From Lepidostoma basale (lineage: Eukaryota > Arthropoda > Insecta > Trichoptera > Lepidostomatidae), in the NCBI GenBank assembly GCA_022606425.2, contig JAHDVF020000437.1, forward strand, positions 62,001 through 126,000: DNA of 64,000 bases. The letters run 5' to 3'. Of the stretch, positions 10,694 to 21,448 are shown piece by piece. The translations under genes were made by a program, and so were the position numbers. Every line of letters begins with the position of its first letter. Position 1 is the stretch's first letter. The notes beneath the pieces are model-generated. The model saw only the letters and a list, made by a program, of their open reading frames with translations. It was not told the DNA's origin and made no database searches.

Positions 10694-11116
10694 TATCCTT
10701 CCACCGTAGTTGCGGTCGCCCTGCACTTCTCTTCGCCGTCCACGTTCTCCAAGTCAGCAGTCTTCTTGTCCATTTTTCATCTGAGCTTCTGACTACGTGA
10801 CCCGCCCATTGCCATTTTAGAGTCGCCCCCCGGTGGATGATGTCAGTGACTTTTGTTTTTTCTCTCACCGTATCGTTTCTGACTCTGTCTCTTAGGCTTA
10901 TTCCTAACATGGCTCTTTTCATGGCTCTTTGGGTCACTCGTAGTTTCTCGGCACTCTTTTTGAACAATATAACAGTTTCAAGACCATAAGTACCAACTGG
11001 CAGTTATGATACTTTAAAATGATTTAGTCATGAGGGATGCTATTAACAAGAGAGGGAACGTTGATGAAGACTTGATGTAAATGATTTGACTCCACTAACT
11101 TATACTACGGCTTGAC

Positions 11117-11480
11117 GTGTACGAACGGCTTGACTACAGTGGGTCAGTATTGCATTTGAACAGCCGTAACGTTGAAAGGGTGGAAAAATTTAAATACTTC
11201 GGCAGCATACTAACACAATCTCTTGACCCAGATGTAGAGATAAAATGCAGAATTGAGACAGCAAGAGCTACGTTTTATAAAATGAAATCACTTTTCTACA
11301 ATGATAACATAAACATGAAACTCCGCCAGAGAATGATCAAATGCTATAATCAGCATCATGGGACTCGTCCTCGCGGAAGACCTCCTAAATTATGGAAGGA
11401 CAACTGGGAATCTACCTCATAGGAGGAGCAACACTCTGGAGAACAGACCACATGGGTCTACAATAAGAAAAAAGAAGAGG
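11117..11480 (+). mobile_element. RTE-H LINE C-terminal copy
   Basis: + frame: VEKFKYFGSILTQSLDPDVE, CRIETARATFYKMKSLF, then GTRPRGRPPKLWKDNWEST with a frame change near 11355. The end 'gggtctacaataagaaaaaa' is shared with 11600-11760 and, in antisense, 37437-37600. Internally deleted relative to the usual LINE layout. Confidence 0.8.
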
Positions 11481-11599
11481 AAGATATTGATGTGTATGTG
11501 GATTATTATACTTGAATGTTTAATTGTTTTTATTAGAACATGTGTTATGTACATATGTACTATTTCAAGTAAATAAATAAATAAAATAAATCCTTATGA

Positions 11600-11762
11600 G
11601 GAGATGGCTATGCGTTCTACAAATGAATTCAATGATAATATCCTCGTGGAAAACCTCCTAAAAGATGGAAGGAGAGCTGGGAATCTACCTCACAGGAGGA
11701 GCAACATTTTGGAGAACAGACCACATAGGTCTACAATAAGGAAGAAGAAGAAGACTTTTCAT
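11600..11762 (+). mobile_element. RTE-H 3' end fragment
   Basis: Repeats the terminal block seen at 11380-11470: VENLLKDGRRAGNLPHRR followed by 'ggtctacaataaggaagaag'. Confidence 0.75.
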
Positions 11763-11794
11763 TCGCACTGCATTCACTTTTACATGTTCATTAT

Positions 11795-12215
11795 AATAAA
11801 CTAACTAACTAACTAACCATCACGCCATTTCCCGGAGCGATAGGCAGAGATGATGGATCGCTACAATGCTCTGTCCTGGCATACCTCTCGGGTTTCCTCT
11901 ACATTCATACATTTGTACCATGCACGCACGTCGATTATTCCGACTTCGAATGTGACCGCCTTTTAGTGACGGATTAATTTGGTCATGCCATGTTTTCCTC
12001 GGTCATTCTCGGCTTCTTTTTCCACTCACGCTGCTTGTGTACAATTTTTTAAGCATTCTACTCTCATCCATTCGTTCCATATGTCCAAACCATCTCAGGG
12101 ATCCTTTTTTAATTTTATCCATGATGCAGTCATCTGCCTTATATTTCTTTCTTATTTCATCGTTCAGTATTCTATCATACAACGTTTTCCCGCACATTCT
12201 TCTTAATATATAATA
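11795..12215 (-). mobile_element. RTE-A LINE, part 1 (TTAG-tailed)
   Basis: A (CTAA)n tail at 11800-11817, then antisense RTE-A coding up to CGKTLYDRILNDEIRKKYKA near 12195. It continues at 12632-12720 after an L2-I insertion. Confidence 0.8.
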
Positions 12216-12631
12216 ATAAATTGGATAATTTATAGAGCGCCATTTTTATGAATTACTCTTCTCCAGGGTGCCGTAGAAGATGCTCCGTTTTATCAACTAG
12301 ATAATAATCATAATAATAATAATGATAACAAAAATATAAACATATTTAGTATGAGGGCTGCACCTAACAAAGTCGATCAGCCCTTCCTGTCAGGAAATGA
12401 TAATTTGAAAAGGTGCGTTTTGGGTTTCGATCTAAACTCTGGTTGATTCTCAATGCACTTAAGGTCTGCTGGAAGATTGTTCCAGGCTGAAGGGCCGGTT
12501 ACCGCGAAGTTTAGGTCGCCAAAGTTTGTGCTTGGACAGGGTTTTGGCACAGTCAATCTACCGATCGCAGAAGACTTAGCTGATCGCAATGTAGACTGTC
12601 TAGCATTCAGGTTCTCGTTGATTCAGCATCT
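12216..12631 (-). mobile_element. L2-I LINE 3' end inserted into RTE-A
   Basis: Minus frame: SAKSSAIGRLTVPKPCPSTN, FGDLNFAVTGPSAWNNLPAD, then SKPKTHLFKLSF. This is the C-terminus typical of L2/CR1-like elements, followed by 'gcgcc' and an ATT-rich tail (antisense 'ataataataa'). Insertion restores RTE-A continuity across 12215/12632. Confidence 0.8.
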
Positions 12632-12720
12632 TAGTGACCTCATTTCTACGGCGTTTATCCTGCTTTCATCCTTCTTTTGCCACCTCCAAGCTTCACTTCC
12701 ATACATCATTATAATAACAT
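12632..12720 (-). mobile_element. RTE-A LINE, part 2
   Basis: 'agtgacctcatttctacggc' and 'cttcacttccatacatcat' continue the RTE-A coding (antisense of MYGSEAW...INAVEMRSLRR). Confidence 0.75.
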
Positions 12721-13600
12721 ACTAGTTAAATTAATATTAATAGTGCAACAACTTATACTCCCAAATAAACAATGGTAATCAATGTATCTGTAAGAATGGC
12801 TTGACACTTAAATCTAGGCCAATTCTCTTACGAGCAATTCTCGGAGTCTTACGATGCATGTATTTACAACACTGTACAAGCAATTTTTAACTAACTTGTG
12901 CTCCTGGCTTCACTAGTACAAGCGAAAGGGCACAGGCTGACATTTAAGCACAAAAAAATACAAAATCGCATCATTTTTTATTGCCGTATTTTAAGAGCCG
13001 CTCACCATTGTGAATCGCCCCACAGTTGCGACAATGCTACGGGTTTTTATACCGAATCAAATATGTCACCAAGAAGGGCCGCGTTGTAGAGGGTTTGATT
13101 TTAAGGTCCCTAAATGCTAACGACAGCTTTGATCTATGGCACACGTCCAACATTTCGCGCTGTTCCAAAGAAAAAAATACAGGTTAATGCGTTTCGATAT
13201 TCAATTTTTAAATATCAAGGAAAATTACTCCAAGTCTCCGGCACCTTGATGAAAGGTGGCAATTGAAATTAATCTAGACACGTTCCATTTTTAAATTATT
13301 ATTTTTAATGTCAATTAGTCTATTTAACACTTTTTTTATTGTGTGTAAATTGTACAAAATTAATTCATATTAGTTGCAACCCCTTGAAATATTCATGGAA
13401 GTAAAGATTTTCTACCCTTTTGGTTCACGACAATCGTAATCAGTAATAAGTTGTTATTGTTTCTAGTGACGCAGGACAGAGAAGCTTTTGCTGCAGTGAT
13501 CGTCAACGTTGGGGGAAGGGGGGGGGGGACCTACGCGTGTAATTAAGTGTGTAATAAAATTAGTCAATATAATTGACTGTTTAAAATAAATATAAAACTA
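12721..13600. other. Unassigned; possible noncoding island near 12960-13080
   Basis: No gene recognised. A slightly GC-richer stretch at 12960-13080 lacks repeat matches. A G-run at 13515-13530 is a homopolymer. Confidence 0.3.
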
Positions 13601-13604
13601 AATT

Positions 13605-13710
13605 ACATATTGTATATCACAATTGATTTTATTTTCTCGCGACAGCTGTTTCGCTAATCAACATCGTCAGGTCTCACAATCAATGGATTAGCTAATCAAT
13701 ACCAGTAGTA
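13605..13710 (-). ncRNA. Hammerhead-like motif in a foldback repeat (CAGCTG family)
   Basis: Minus strand 13670-13641: CTGACGA (a perfect CUGANGA core), a poorly preserved helix II, GAAA (13652-13649), the palindrome CAGCTG, then TC. The downstream 'gcgagaaaataaaat' is shared with 23080-23100 and 35533-35560. Helix II is degraded, so activity is unlikely. Confidence 0.5.
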
Positions 13711-13719
13711 AATACAATT

Positions 13720-14165
13720 AATAGGAATGAAAACGTTTTTTTAGTTTATGGGAGTTGTATGTTTCGCCTTTCTTAGGCATTATCGAAGACATTTGAATAC
13801 ACGCCTTTCTAAGGCATTATCAAATGAAATGTGCCTTCCCATGATCAATAATAAAACTTCTAGCAACAAGAGCAATATATTTGTTCAATGTTAACATATA
13901 TGTATGTAATTAATACGAATAAAACGTCTGTTTTCTAAAAAAAATATTATTGTTTATAGGAAAGACATGTAATACCTGTCAGCATTATCAAGTGTCATTT
14001 TGATTGTTGAATTATTCCACCTGTCTAAGGCATTATAAAATGTGAAATTTTATAATGCCTTAGACAGACGAAACATGGCATTCTAATAAATTATAATAAA
14101 ACTTCAATAAAACATAAGTTTTCATTCGTATTAATTATTTAATATGCAGTTTTAAATCATTGTTC
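13720..14165. repeat. Foldback family M, two copies
   Basis: 13725-13870 and 13940-14125 each carry inverted arms built from 'gtttcgcctttctaaggca' and 'ttttatgggaatgacatg'-type blocks. Element edges carry 'aatgaaaacgt' and 'ttaatatg'. The arms contain a GCCTT/AAGGC hairpin followed by GAAACATG. Confidence 0.7.
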
Positions 14166-14169
14166 AAGA

Positions 14170-14683
14170 AACAGTTTAGTATTTAAATAATACGTGGCGT
14201 AATTGAAATTAGATTGACATAAAAAATATTATTGACGCTACCATCAGAATTCGATCCCGCGACTCGAGTGAGTATTGCGAATCACGGGCGATGTAATCGT
14301 AAATATCGATTTGGTTAGGAGCCCTTTGGTATCGCTTATCTACACTGGAAAGTAATCATACGTTCTCCATGAAATCATTAAATAAAAACACCCCTACAAT
14401 CGCGCCATCAGCGCTCACGTAAGAGCGGCGTAACGTAATAGTCCTCGGGTTGTGATTGTCATGTCCTAGTTAAATATTCCACGGAATATTAAAAAAAAAT
14501 ACACCATTATTTACCGTGCAAGTCTATAGAGGCATTTATCAATTCATCGCGTCCAACTCCCAAAATAATATTAACCCCGGCAGCCATCATGCCGTTTCTT
14601 GAAATTTGCTTAATTTAATTTCAAACATTATTAAGTATTATTCTGATGACTTGTATTTTAAGTGCGCCGTTTTGTAAAATCAA
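14170..14683. other. Unassigned, with possible SINE relic and noncoding island
   Basis: 14247-14275 contains 'gaattcgatcccgcgac', resembling an antisense tRNA B box. 14395-14460 is a GC-richer patch ('gcgccatcagcgctcacgta'). No gene. Confidence 0.3.
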
Positions 14684-14932
14684 TTACTCCAAGGGCGCAC
14701 TAGGAAATGACTGACCGAACAGTGCAGTCTTCAGAAGTTTCACTTCACTATCCTCATACTTAATACTAACATGCAGGCTATTCCAAGCCAATGGACCCGC
14801 AACGCTGAAAGCACGATCATAGAAACATAATTTATTGCTAATGTGCAAAGGCAAATAGCCGCAAGTTAAAAATAGTAGTTTTGAGATAAACGGGTTTATA
14901 TTTTTATTTCGTTTTTTGCTATATTTTATCAT
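14684..14932 (-). mobile_element. L2-I LINE C-terminal fragment
   Basis: Minus frame: FYDRAFSVAGPLAWNSLHVS then KLLKTALFGQSF, the same terminal domain as at 12589-12377 but diverged. Confidence 0.7.
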
Positions 14933-15380
14933 TTAACATAAGTTTTCTTATGCAAACTAAGTTTTAAATGTAAGAATACAGTTCTTAGAAATGATTAAGA
15001 CGTGTTTTTGCCATAAAAGTATAGTAAGCTTCATATTATTAAAGAAAAGGTGTTTTGCCGCCACATATTAGCTAGACCGTCGCACAAATAATTTGGTGAT
15101 GGGCCGCAATTTAAGTTGCTGTCATTTTCCAGGATACATATTGTGTCGCAGCAAATGGCCGCAAGTTTTGGCTGTGCCGTGGTAAAAAGCAGCAACTTAA
15201 AATGCTGCTTTTTGCCAAAACATGTATCAAATTAATACAATTTTGCGGCTATTGGGATAGTAAATATCTCAGTAAAGGAAAGAGATAGAGAAAAATCTGT
15301 GATTGTATATGATAGAGGCCAGTTATAAGAATGCTTTGAGCCGTGTTACGCCAAACAGCCGCAACTTAAGTTAGGGCTTG
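14855..15380. repeat. Cluster of 'gccgcaacttaa' motifs
   Basis: The motif or its variants occur near 14860, 15100, 15155, 15190 and 15355, in both orientations. One forms a hairpin at about 15185-15215 (aaaaagcagca / tgctgcttttt). The nature of this cluster is unclear. Confidence 0.4.
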
Positions 15381-15459
15381 TTGCCTTTACACATTAGATT
15401 TGGCTCAGACTGGAATTGCTATGTTATTTGTACTTGTTTCTACTGATCGGAGTGAATGT

Positions 15460-15935
15460 TGCCTTTACGTTGGCATGGGTGTCACACAGAGGTTCGATAT
15501 ATACGCTGGCGCTCTCTGGTGTCGAGCCTTAAACACTGTCGAACACAATTTATATTTTACTCGCTCTCGGATTTTAAGCCAGTGAAGGTCTTTCAGAAGC
15601 GGCGTGATATGACAGTATTTTTGTTGCCCCATAATCAATCGGGCAGCAGCATTGAATACGCTTTGTATTCTGCTTAATTGATTATTTGGCAATCCAGCGT
15701 ACATTCCGTTGCAATAAACTAAACGTGACACTACAAAAGAATTTACGAGGGTCCTAGCTTCACCACCGGTTAAACATCTCCTCATATGCTTTAGCTGTCT
15801 CAGTTGGAAGAAACCAGACTTAACAAGCCCTGATATGTGCGTATTGTAAGACAGATTGCCATCTAAATGAACACCTAGAAACTTTAAACTCTTTGAAGGA
15901 GATATTTCTATCCCTCCTATTTTCAAAGGGTCAGA
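15460..15935 (-). mobile_element. L2-I LINE fragment
   Basis: Minus frame: SKSLKFLGVHLDGNLSYNTH, FVVSRLVYCNGMYAGLPNNQ, SVFNAAARLIMGQQ, then HQRAPAYISNLC. It is homologous to the + copy at 18375-19060, upstream of the terminal domain seen at 12377-12589. Confidence 0.85.
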
Positions 15936-15977
15936 GGTAAGATTTAATGTGATTAATAAATTTTATATTATTCATTA

Positions 15978-16098
15978 AAAAGGCAATGACTGTCACGCTG
16001 AAGGTCCGGGTTCGATTCCCGGCGATGGCAGTGTGATGTCACACTGTCTTTGGTCTGATGTATAATTCGCGTGACAATAAAATGTCCATAGATTATTT
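15978..16098 (+). mobile_element. SINE-2, 5'-truncated tRNA-derived copy
   Basis: The B box 'gggttcgattcccgg' is followed by 'tcacactgtctttggtctga' and 'cgtgacaataaaatg'. Matching copies: 19715-19850 (+), 58055-58245 (-), 62380-62555 (-). Confidence 0.8.
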
Positions 16099-16119
16099 AT
16101 TGTTTCTCGAACAATGATG

Positions 16120-16350
16120 TAAAACTCCATATTAAATTAATAATATGTATGAAAAACGATAGTTTTCAAAGAGTTTTATTATAATATTTATGTATGATGA
16201 CATGTTTTGCTCTTTTAAGGCATTTTCAAAATGTGAAAATGAACAGTTTGAAAATGCCTCAGAAGGGCGAAACGTGTCATACATAAATAGTATAATAAAA
16301 CTCCTTGAAAAATATCGTTTTTCATACGTATTTATAAGTCTATAGATTAG
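16120..16350. repeat. Foldback family M copy
   Basis: Inverted arms: 'catgttttgctcttttaagg' and 'gcctcagaagggcgaaacgtg', with outer 'aaaacgatagttttcaaaga' / 'tgaaaaatatcgtttttca'. The right arm holds TTGAAAA, a hairpin and GAAACGTGTC. Confidence 0.7.
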
Positions 16351-16384
16351 CTATCTAATAAATAGCTAAAACGTTGTGATTGAA

Positions 16385-16830
16385 ACTTAGAAGACCTCCT
16401 AAAATATTGAAGAACTTCCCAGGATCAATCTTTTAGGAGGTCTTCCACGAGGACGAGTCCCATGAGGCTGATTATGTAGTGCAATATAAGGGACTCTGGT
16501 GGTGTCCATTCCTTGAACATGACCGTACCAGTCCCTTTTTAACTATCTGCTCTATCTTATAATATCCTCAACCTCACATATCTCTCTTATTCTGGTATTC
16601 CTTAAGCGATCTCTCGGTGTCTTGCCTGCTATCGTCCCCAGTGTCTTTATCTCGTAAGGGTTCAAAACTTGTTTGGTCCTTGCTGTGTCTGCCCTTGCTT
16701 CGACGCCATGTTATTATTGGTCTTACGCATTCTTTATAGATTCTCACCTTACTCTTAATGGCTATGTCTTTGTTGTTAAAATTATTTTTTTGACATTTTT
16801 TTAAATCTGAACTTTTGGACTGTATTATTT
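16385..16830 (-). mobile_element. RTE-H LINE, antisense copy
   Basis: Reading minus: a stretch encoding DIAIKSKVRIYKECVRPIIT, then the 'EICEVEDII' segment, then the 'RPRGRPPK' terminus at 16440-16470. The same order is found at 37437-38200. Internal stops. Confidence 0.75.
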
Positions 16831-16889
16831 TTGAACAACCCCATAGATGCGGTAATAACCGTATGTGGGTGATTGCGATCAAGATAGGG

Positions 16890-17000
16890 CGCAACTGCCG
16901 CCAGGGTTGAATTATTAAACATCAGATAGAGTCACTCGAGCGGACAATGCGAGCGAAATTATACCCAACGCAATTACAAAGCGAGGCGATGGTATTCGAT
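16890..17000. promoter_or_regulatory. GC-richer noncoding patch
   Basis: 'gggcgcaactgccgccaggg' through 'gcgaggcgatgg': no repeat match and no frame. Possible regulatory element; composition only. Confidence 0.2.
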
Positions 17001-17099
17001 TTTGTATTTTAATTATTCTTTATTGAAGAACTTTATGTTATTGGGACACTTTTATACCACCAAAAAGTTGATCTAACCATGTCCAACCCTTATTTTAAA

Positions 17100-17395
17100 C
17101 ACCTATTGGTTTTGACACCTATTAGCAAAGTTTCCACATTTAATATGAAATACTTTTCCTTTGTACAGAGGCACGATAGCTGCTCTACTGCAGTGGAGTG
17201 GGGTATATCCTTCCTCTAAGCATTGGTTGAACAGTTTACATATCCATGCAGAAACAACTTCGCTACCGTTTTTGATCAACTCTATAGCGATGCACTCATA
17301 CCCTACAGCTTTTCCACTTTTCATTGCTTTCAAGGATCTTTCAATCTCATTCATACTATTTTTTCTGTATTGCCATTTATACAAATGCTCTTACA
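17100..17395 (-). mobile_element. RTE-A RT fragment (N-terminal fingers)
   Basis: Minus frame: EIERSLKAMKSGKAVGYECI then CLEEGYTPLHCSRAAIVPLY, the beginning of the RT domain. Homologous sense pieces are at 28828-29100 and 55830-55915. Confidence 0.75.
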
Positions 17396-17414
17396 CCAGT
17401 TCTTATACTTTCAT

Positions 17415-17700
17415 CACCACATCATTAAGATGGTTTGGACACATGGAAAGAATAAGTGAAGACAGAATGGTGAAGAAGGTATATATAAACGGCGTGAACG
17501 GAGCTAGAAAAAGAGGAAGACCAAGGAAAACGTGCAACGATCAAATCAATCAAATATTAAATGTCGGTCACGTGAGGAATCGGAGAAATCGACGTGCGTG
17601 CGTGACAAGATGTTTAAATGTAGAGGAAGCGAGAGAAGTATGTCAGGACAGAACAGTGTGGCGTTTCATTCTTTCTGCCTACCCCTCCAGGGAGACGTAA
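17415..17700 (+). mobile_element. RTE-A C-terminal copy
   Basis: SLRWFGHMERISEDRMVKK, VNGARKRGRPRKTCNDQIN, then CQDRTVWRFILSAYPSRET. It ends abruptly where an RTE-K sequence starts. Confidence 0.85.
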
Positions 17701-18045
17701 GAGCCATGCTACACGTAAGACTCTCAGGCCGGATAAGAAATACAGAAATACGTAGAAGGTCGGGAGTAACAGATGTCGTCGAAAAGGTAGCTAAGCTTAA
17801 ATGGTCATTTGCGGGACATGTTGCCAGATTGGTAGACGATAGATGAACCAGAAGGTTGATGGAGTGGAGACCCCGTAAAGATAAAGGAAACAGAGGGGGA
17901 CCCCCCACACGATGGTCCGACGATATTCGAAGAATTACTGGCGATTGGATGCGAAAGGCACAAGACAGTACGTTTAAGTACGTGGAGATATATGGGGGAA
18001 GCTCTATGTCCAGCAGTGGACGACAACTGCTGTTTAAGCATTGTT
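17701..18045 (+). mobile_element. RTE-K LINE C-terminal copy
   Basis: MLHVRLSGRIRNTEIRRRSG, KLKWSFAGHVARLVDDR, a stop, then RKDKGNRGGPPTRWSDDI; ends in 'tatgtccagcagtgga'. A close relative lies at 45780-46150. Confidence 0.8.
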
Positions 18046-18079
18046 TTTTACTGCATGCCTTCACCAGAAAATTATAAGT

Positions 18080-18395
18080 TTTTAAGAAATTAATACGAAT
18101 GAAAATGTATGTTTTCTTGAAGATTTATTACATTTATTGTTTCTCGAACAATGATGTAAAACTCCATATTAAATAATTAATACGAATGAAAACGTCAGTT
18201 TTCTAAAAGTTTTATTATATTTTATGGAATGACATATTTCTATCTAGGTCAATTATTTATTATGGAGTTTTACATCATTGTTCAAGAAACAATGTTCAAG
18301 AAACAATTCAAGAAACAAATTATAATCGTTTCCTGAAAAAACATGTGATATTCCATATTAAATATTGAAAACGAATGAAAACGTCTGCTTTCTAC
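18080..18395. repeat. Foldback family M pieces
   Basis: Repeated edge blocks 'tgtttctcgaacaatgatgt', 'aatacgaatgaaaa' and the inverse 'gttttacatcattgttcaag' occur several times, as if two or more copies had recombined. An L2-I copy interrupts from about 18400. Confidence 0.65.
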
Positions 18396-19357
18396 GACCA
18401 GCAAATGTACTTCTTTTGTGACCCTCATAACATCAGCCATCTAAAATCTATAACTTTAAAGTGCATTGAAGCTATATCGAATTGGATGGCCTCAAATAAA
18501 TTAAAATTAAACCCTTCCAAAACGGAATTTCTCTGGACCGCCTCAATGAAGCGCCAGAACTTAGTCGATCATGCTCCGATATCAACATTCGGAATTGACA
18601 TAATCCCTAATAACTCCATAAAACTTCTTGGAGTCAACTTCGAAGCAGATCTCTCATTAAAAACCCAAATAAATAAGACAGTGAGCGCCAGCTTCTTTCA
18701 CCTAAGGCAGCTCAAAGCAATCAAAAGAAATATTCCCACTGATGCATTAAAAACACTTGTTAATTCCTTCGTCGTATCTCGACTCGACTATTGCAACGGC
18801 ATATATGCCAACATACCCAAGAAACAAACGAACAAACTTCAATCCGTTTTCAATGCGGCAGCACGACTTATAAAAGGTGTTCCAAAAAACTCGCATATTT
18901 CACAACATCTAAAAGATCTTTATTGGCTCAAGTGTCCTGAAAGAATCCAGTATAAACTATGCTGGACGGTTTTTAAAGCGCTTCACGGAATGGCACCAGC
19001 CTATATATCTGAACTTTGTGTTGCTGATAGCCCTAACTTGCGGCAATCTACGCTTTGATCAGCAAACTCCTCGGCAATAGGCAGATTAGTTGAGCCAAAG
19101 CGCAACCCCCGGACAAATTTCGGAGATCGGGCCTTCGCAGTGGCAGGTCCGTCAATCCGACAGACTTTAAATCTCACCTAAAAACCCTCCTTTTCAAAAT
19201 ATCCCATAAAATGTAAACAACGGTTATCTGATTGCTGGTGTCACATGCAGCTCTCATGACTAAAAACATTGTCAAAGCGCCCTTGAGGTGAGCTATTCAC
19301 GAAAACGGCGCTATACAAATTAGCCTAATTATTATTATTATTATTATTATTATTCTA
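18396..19357 (+). mobile_element. L2-I LINE 3' part with (ATT)n tail
   Basis: Frame 18375-19058 holds SNKLKLNPSKTEFLWTAS, SIKLLGVNFEADLSLKTQI, VVSRLDYCNGIYANIPKKQT and FNAAARLIKGVPKNSHISQH. A stop and a deletion follow, then the 'RLVEPK' and 'FGDRAFAV' terminus, ending 'ggcgctatacaaattag' and (ATT)n at 19325-19354. Best-preserved member of its family here. Confidence 0.9.
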
Positions 19358-19710
19358 GAAGTTTTATTACATTTTATGGGAATGACATGTTTTGCCTTGC
19401 AAAGATAATACCTCTGCAAGGCGAAACATATCATTCCCATAAAAAAAATTAAGAAATCTAGAAAACAGATATATTGTTTCTTAAACAACGATGTAAAACT
19501 TCATATTAAATAGTTAATAGGAATGAAAACTTTAGTTTTCTAGAAGTTTTAATATATTTTATGGGAAAGACATGTTTCGCCCATCTAAGGCATTATCAAA
19601 TGTTGAACATTTTATAACGCCTTAGAAAGGAGAAACATGTCATTCCCATAAAATATAATAAATCTTCTAGAAAACTGACGTTTTCATTCGTATTAATTAG
19701 AAAACAGATG
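19350..19710. repeat. Foldback family M, two short copies
   Basis: Copy 1 spans 19355-19480 with the palindrome 'gttttgccttgcaaag...'; copy 2 spans 19490-19705 with 'gtttcgcccatctaaggcat' and 'cgccttagaaaggagaaaca' arms. Both have outer 'tctagaagtttta' / 'aatcttctagaaaa' arms. Confidence 0.75.
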
Positions 19711-19714
19711 TTTT

Positions 19715-19855
19715 CATTCGTGGCCTAGTGGTAAGCGGTAAGTTCTTTGACTTTCACATTGAAGGTCCTGGGTTCGATTCACGGCAATGGCAGTATGATT
19801 GTCACACTGTCTTTGGTCTGATGGAGAAATCATGTGACGATAAAATAGCGATAAA
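19715..19855 (+). mobile_element. SINE-2, tRNA-derived copy
   Basis: Head 'tggcctagtggtaagcg' (A box), 'gggttcgattcacgg' (B box), body 'tgtcacactgtctttggtct', end 'atgtgacgataaaat'. Confidence 0.8.
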
Positions 19856-19884
19856 TAAACTAAACGATAAAATAAATTATAATA

Positions 19885-20035
19885 AATAAAAACTAAACGA
19901 CAGCTGCTAACGAAATCCCTTCTGGACACCTGGAAGACCGCCTAAGAGATGGAGAGACAGTTGGACCTTAACATCTCAAGATACACAATTTATGTATCAC
20001 AGATCGACTACGGTGTATAGAAAAGAAAGAAAATA
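19885..20035 (+). mobile_element. RTE-J LINE 3' end fragment
   Basis: 'cacctggaagaccgcctaag' through 'tatgtatcacagatcg' matches the 3' end of the copy at 44190-44960. Confidence 0.7.
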
Positions 20036-20403
20036 TAATAATAAGGTTATTGTGGAAAATTAAAATTATTGAAAAATCGATCAATCAACTGACAATTAGT
20101 TTTATCAAATACAGACACAGTTATCAATAAATGCATCAATTTTAGCGTAATATTTGTGTTCGCTATTATATATCTGCCTATTCATTCAAATAATCAGTCA
20201 CTAATGTACAAGGACAGGGTTGCCACAAAAAATATTTAGATGTGTATTCAACTTAAATATTTATATGACTATTTTCGTTACAGCACCGACATCAACGGAT
20301 CATCAAATATACTATTATGCTCTTACATTTACCCTGTGTATAATTTCCAAGCCCAATTTAATTAAGAGATCATTCTGGTTTAGACGCTCGAAAAAAATAC
20401 TTA
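20036..20403. other. No recognised feature
   Basis: AT-rich; no gene or repeat assigned. Confidence 0.35.
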
Positions 20404-20688
20404 CTAACTAACTAACTAAACATCACGCCGTCTCCCCAAAGGGGTAGGCAGAAAGAATGGCCTGTCACTTTTCTTTCCTGACATATTTCTCTCGCTTCCT
20501 CAACATTCATACATCGTGTCATGCACGCGCGTCGATTTCTCTGACTCCTCACATGGCCGACATTCAATATTTAATTTATTTGATCGTGCCACGTTTTCCT
20601 CGGTCTTCCTCTATTTCTGGTTCCATTTACATCATTAACATATAATTTTTTTACCATTCTTTCTTCATTCATTCTTTCCATATGTCCA
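20404..20688 (-). mobile_element. RTE-A 3' end, antisense, TTAG-tailed
   Basis: (CTAA)n at 20405-20419 followed by the antisense C-terminal blocks ('ggggtaggcagaaagaatgg', 'tgatcgtgccacgttttcct'). Confidence 0.8.
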
Positions 20689-20935
20689 TGTGGATTTTAC
20701 CCATTGCGGATATTTTTATTCATAAGGATTAATTGTATTTCAATAGAGACGAAGATGTAAATTGTTTTTCTAGGAACAGAATATGATGGCCGAGGCGCTT
20801 CTAGGACTTATGACCTGTCATTGGTTGGGTTGAGCGATCGCTTTATGCCTAACAACATTCCCCATTCCGTACTTCTTACGACCACCACGGCTGACAAATT
20901 TTTGGAAGTTGTATATATGCCGTGTTGTATAGTGC
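20689..20935 (+). repeat. Repeat D, most complete copy
   Basis: Runs 'acccattgcgga', 'caatagagacgaagatgtaa', 'aggacttatgacctgtcatt', 'gagcgatcgctttatg', then 'gctgacaaatttttggaag'. It defines the repeat (about 245 bp); no tRNA boxes or long terminal inverted repeats seen. Confidence 0.7.
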
Positions 20936-21448
20936 ACAATGGTGTTCTTGTGCCGACCCTTATGTATGGAAGTGAAGCATGGAACTGGCAAAAGAAGGAT
21001 GAAAGTAGAATAAATGCAGTAGAAATGAGATCTCTAAGACGAATGTGTGGCAAATCTGTATATGATAGAGTGACAAATGCAAGTATAAGAAGTGAATGTG
21101 GTGCGAATGAAAGTGTTATGAACAAAATAAGGAAAGGGTCATTAAGATGGTTTGGACACATGGAAAGAATGAGTGAAAACAGAATGGTAAAGAAGGTATA
21201 TGTAAACGGCGTGAACGGAGCTAGAAATAGAGGAAAGCCTGGTACGAGTAAATCGTGGTACGATCAAATCAATCAAATATTGAATGTCGGTCACGTGAGG
21301 AGTCGGAGAAATCGACGTGCGTGCATGACAAGATGTATGAATGTAGAGGAATCTACAGAAGTATGTCAGGACAGAACAGTGTGGCGTTCCATTCTTTCTG
21401 CCTACCCCTCCGGGGAGACGGCGTGATGGTTAGTTAGTTAGTTAGTTG
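20936..21448 (+). mobile_element. RTE-A C-terminal copy, sense, TTAG-tailed
   Basis: Frame 20821-21426 encodes LVPTLMYGSEAWNWQKKDES, INAVEMRSLRRMCGKSVYD, GSLRWFGHMERMSENRMVKK, then TVWRSILSAYPSGETA and stop. The tail is (TTAG)4 at 21429-21446. One of the least decayed RTE-A C-termini. Confidence 0.9.

Larger units (their letters stand above)
9880..10990 (-). mobile_element. RTE-K LINE copy hosting a hAT element
   Basis: Minus coding at 10967-10694 (EKLRVTQRAMKRAMLGISL, LKWQWAGHVVRSSDEKWTR, SAGRPQLRWKDNL) continues at 9977-9880, where 'tcccgtccactcctgg' is the antisense 3' end. The two parts are separated by a hAT element with an 8-bp TSD. Confidence 0.8.

Noticed and set aside
21427..21448. 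TTAG/CTAA runs as telomere-like repeats
   Set aside because: They are 4-bp units, not the insect TTAGG pentamer, and always sit at the 3' end of RTE-A or SINE-3 copies.
20404..21448. Head-to-head RTE-A pair as one twin-primed insertion
   Set aside because: Both halves have their own 3' tail, so they are two insertions flanking a repeat D copy.
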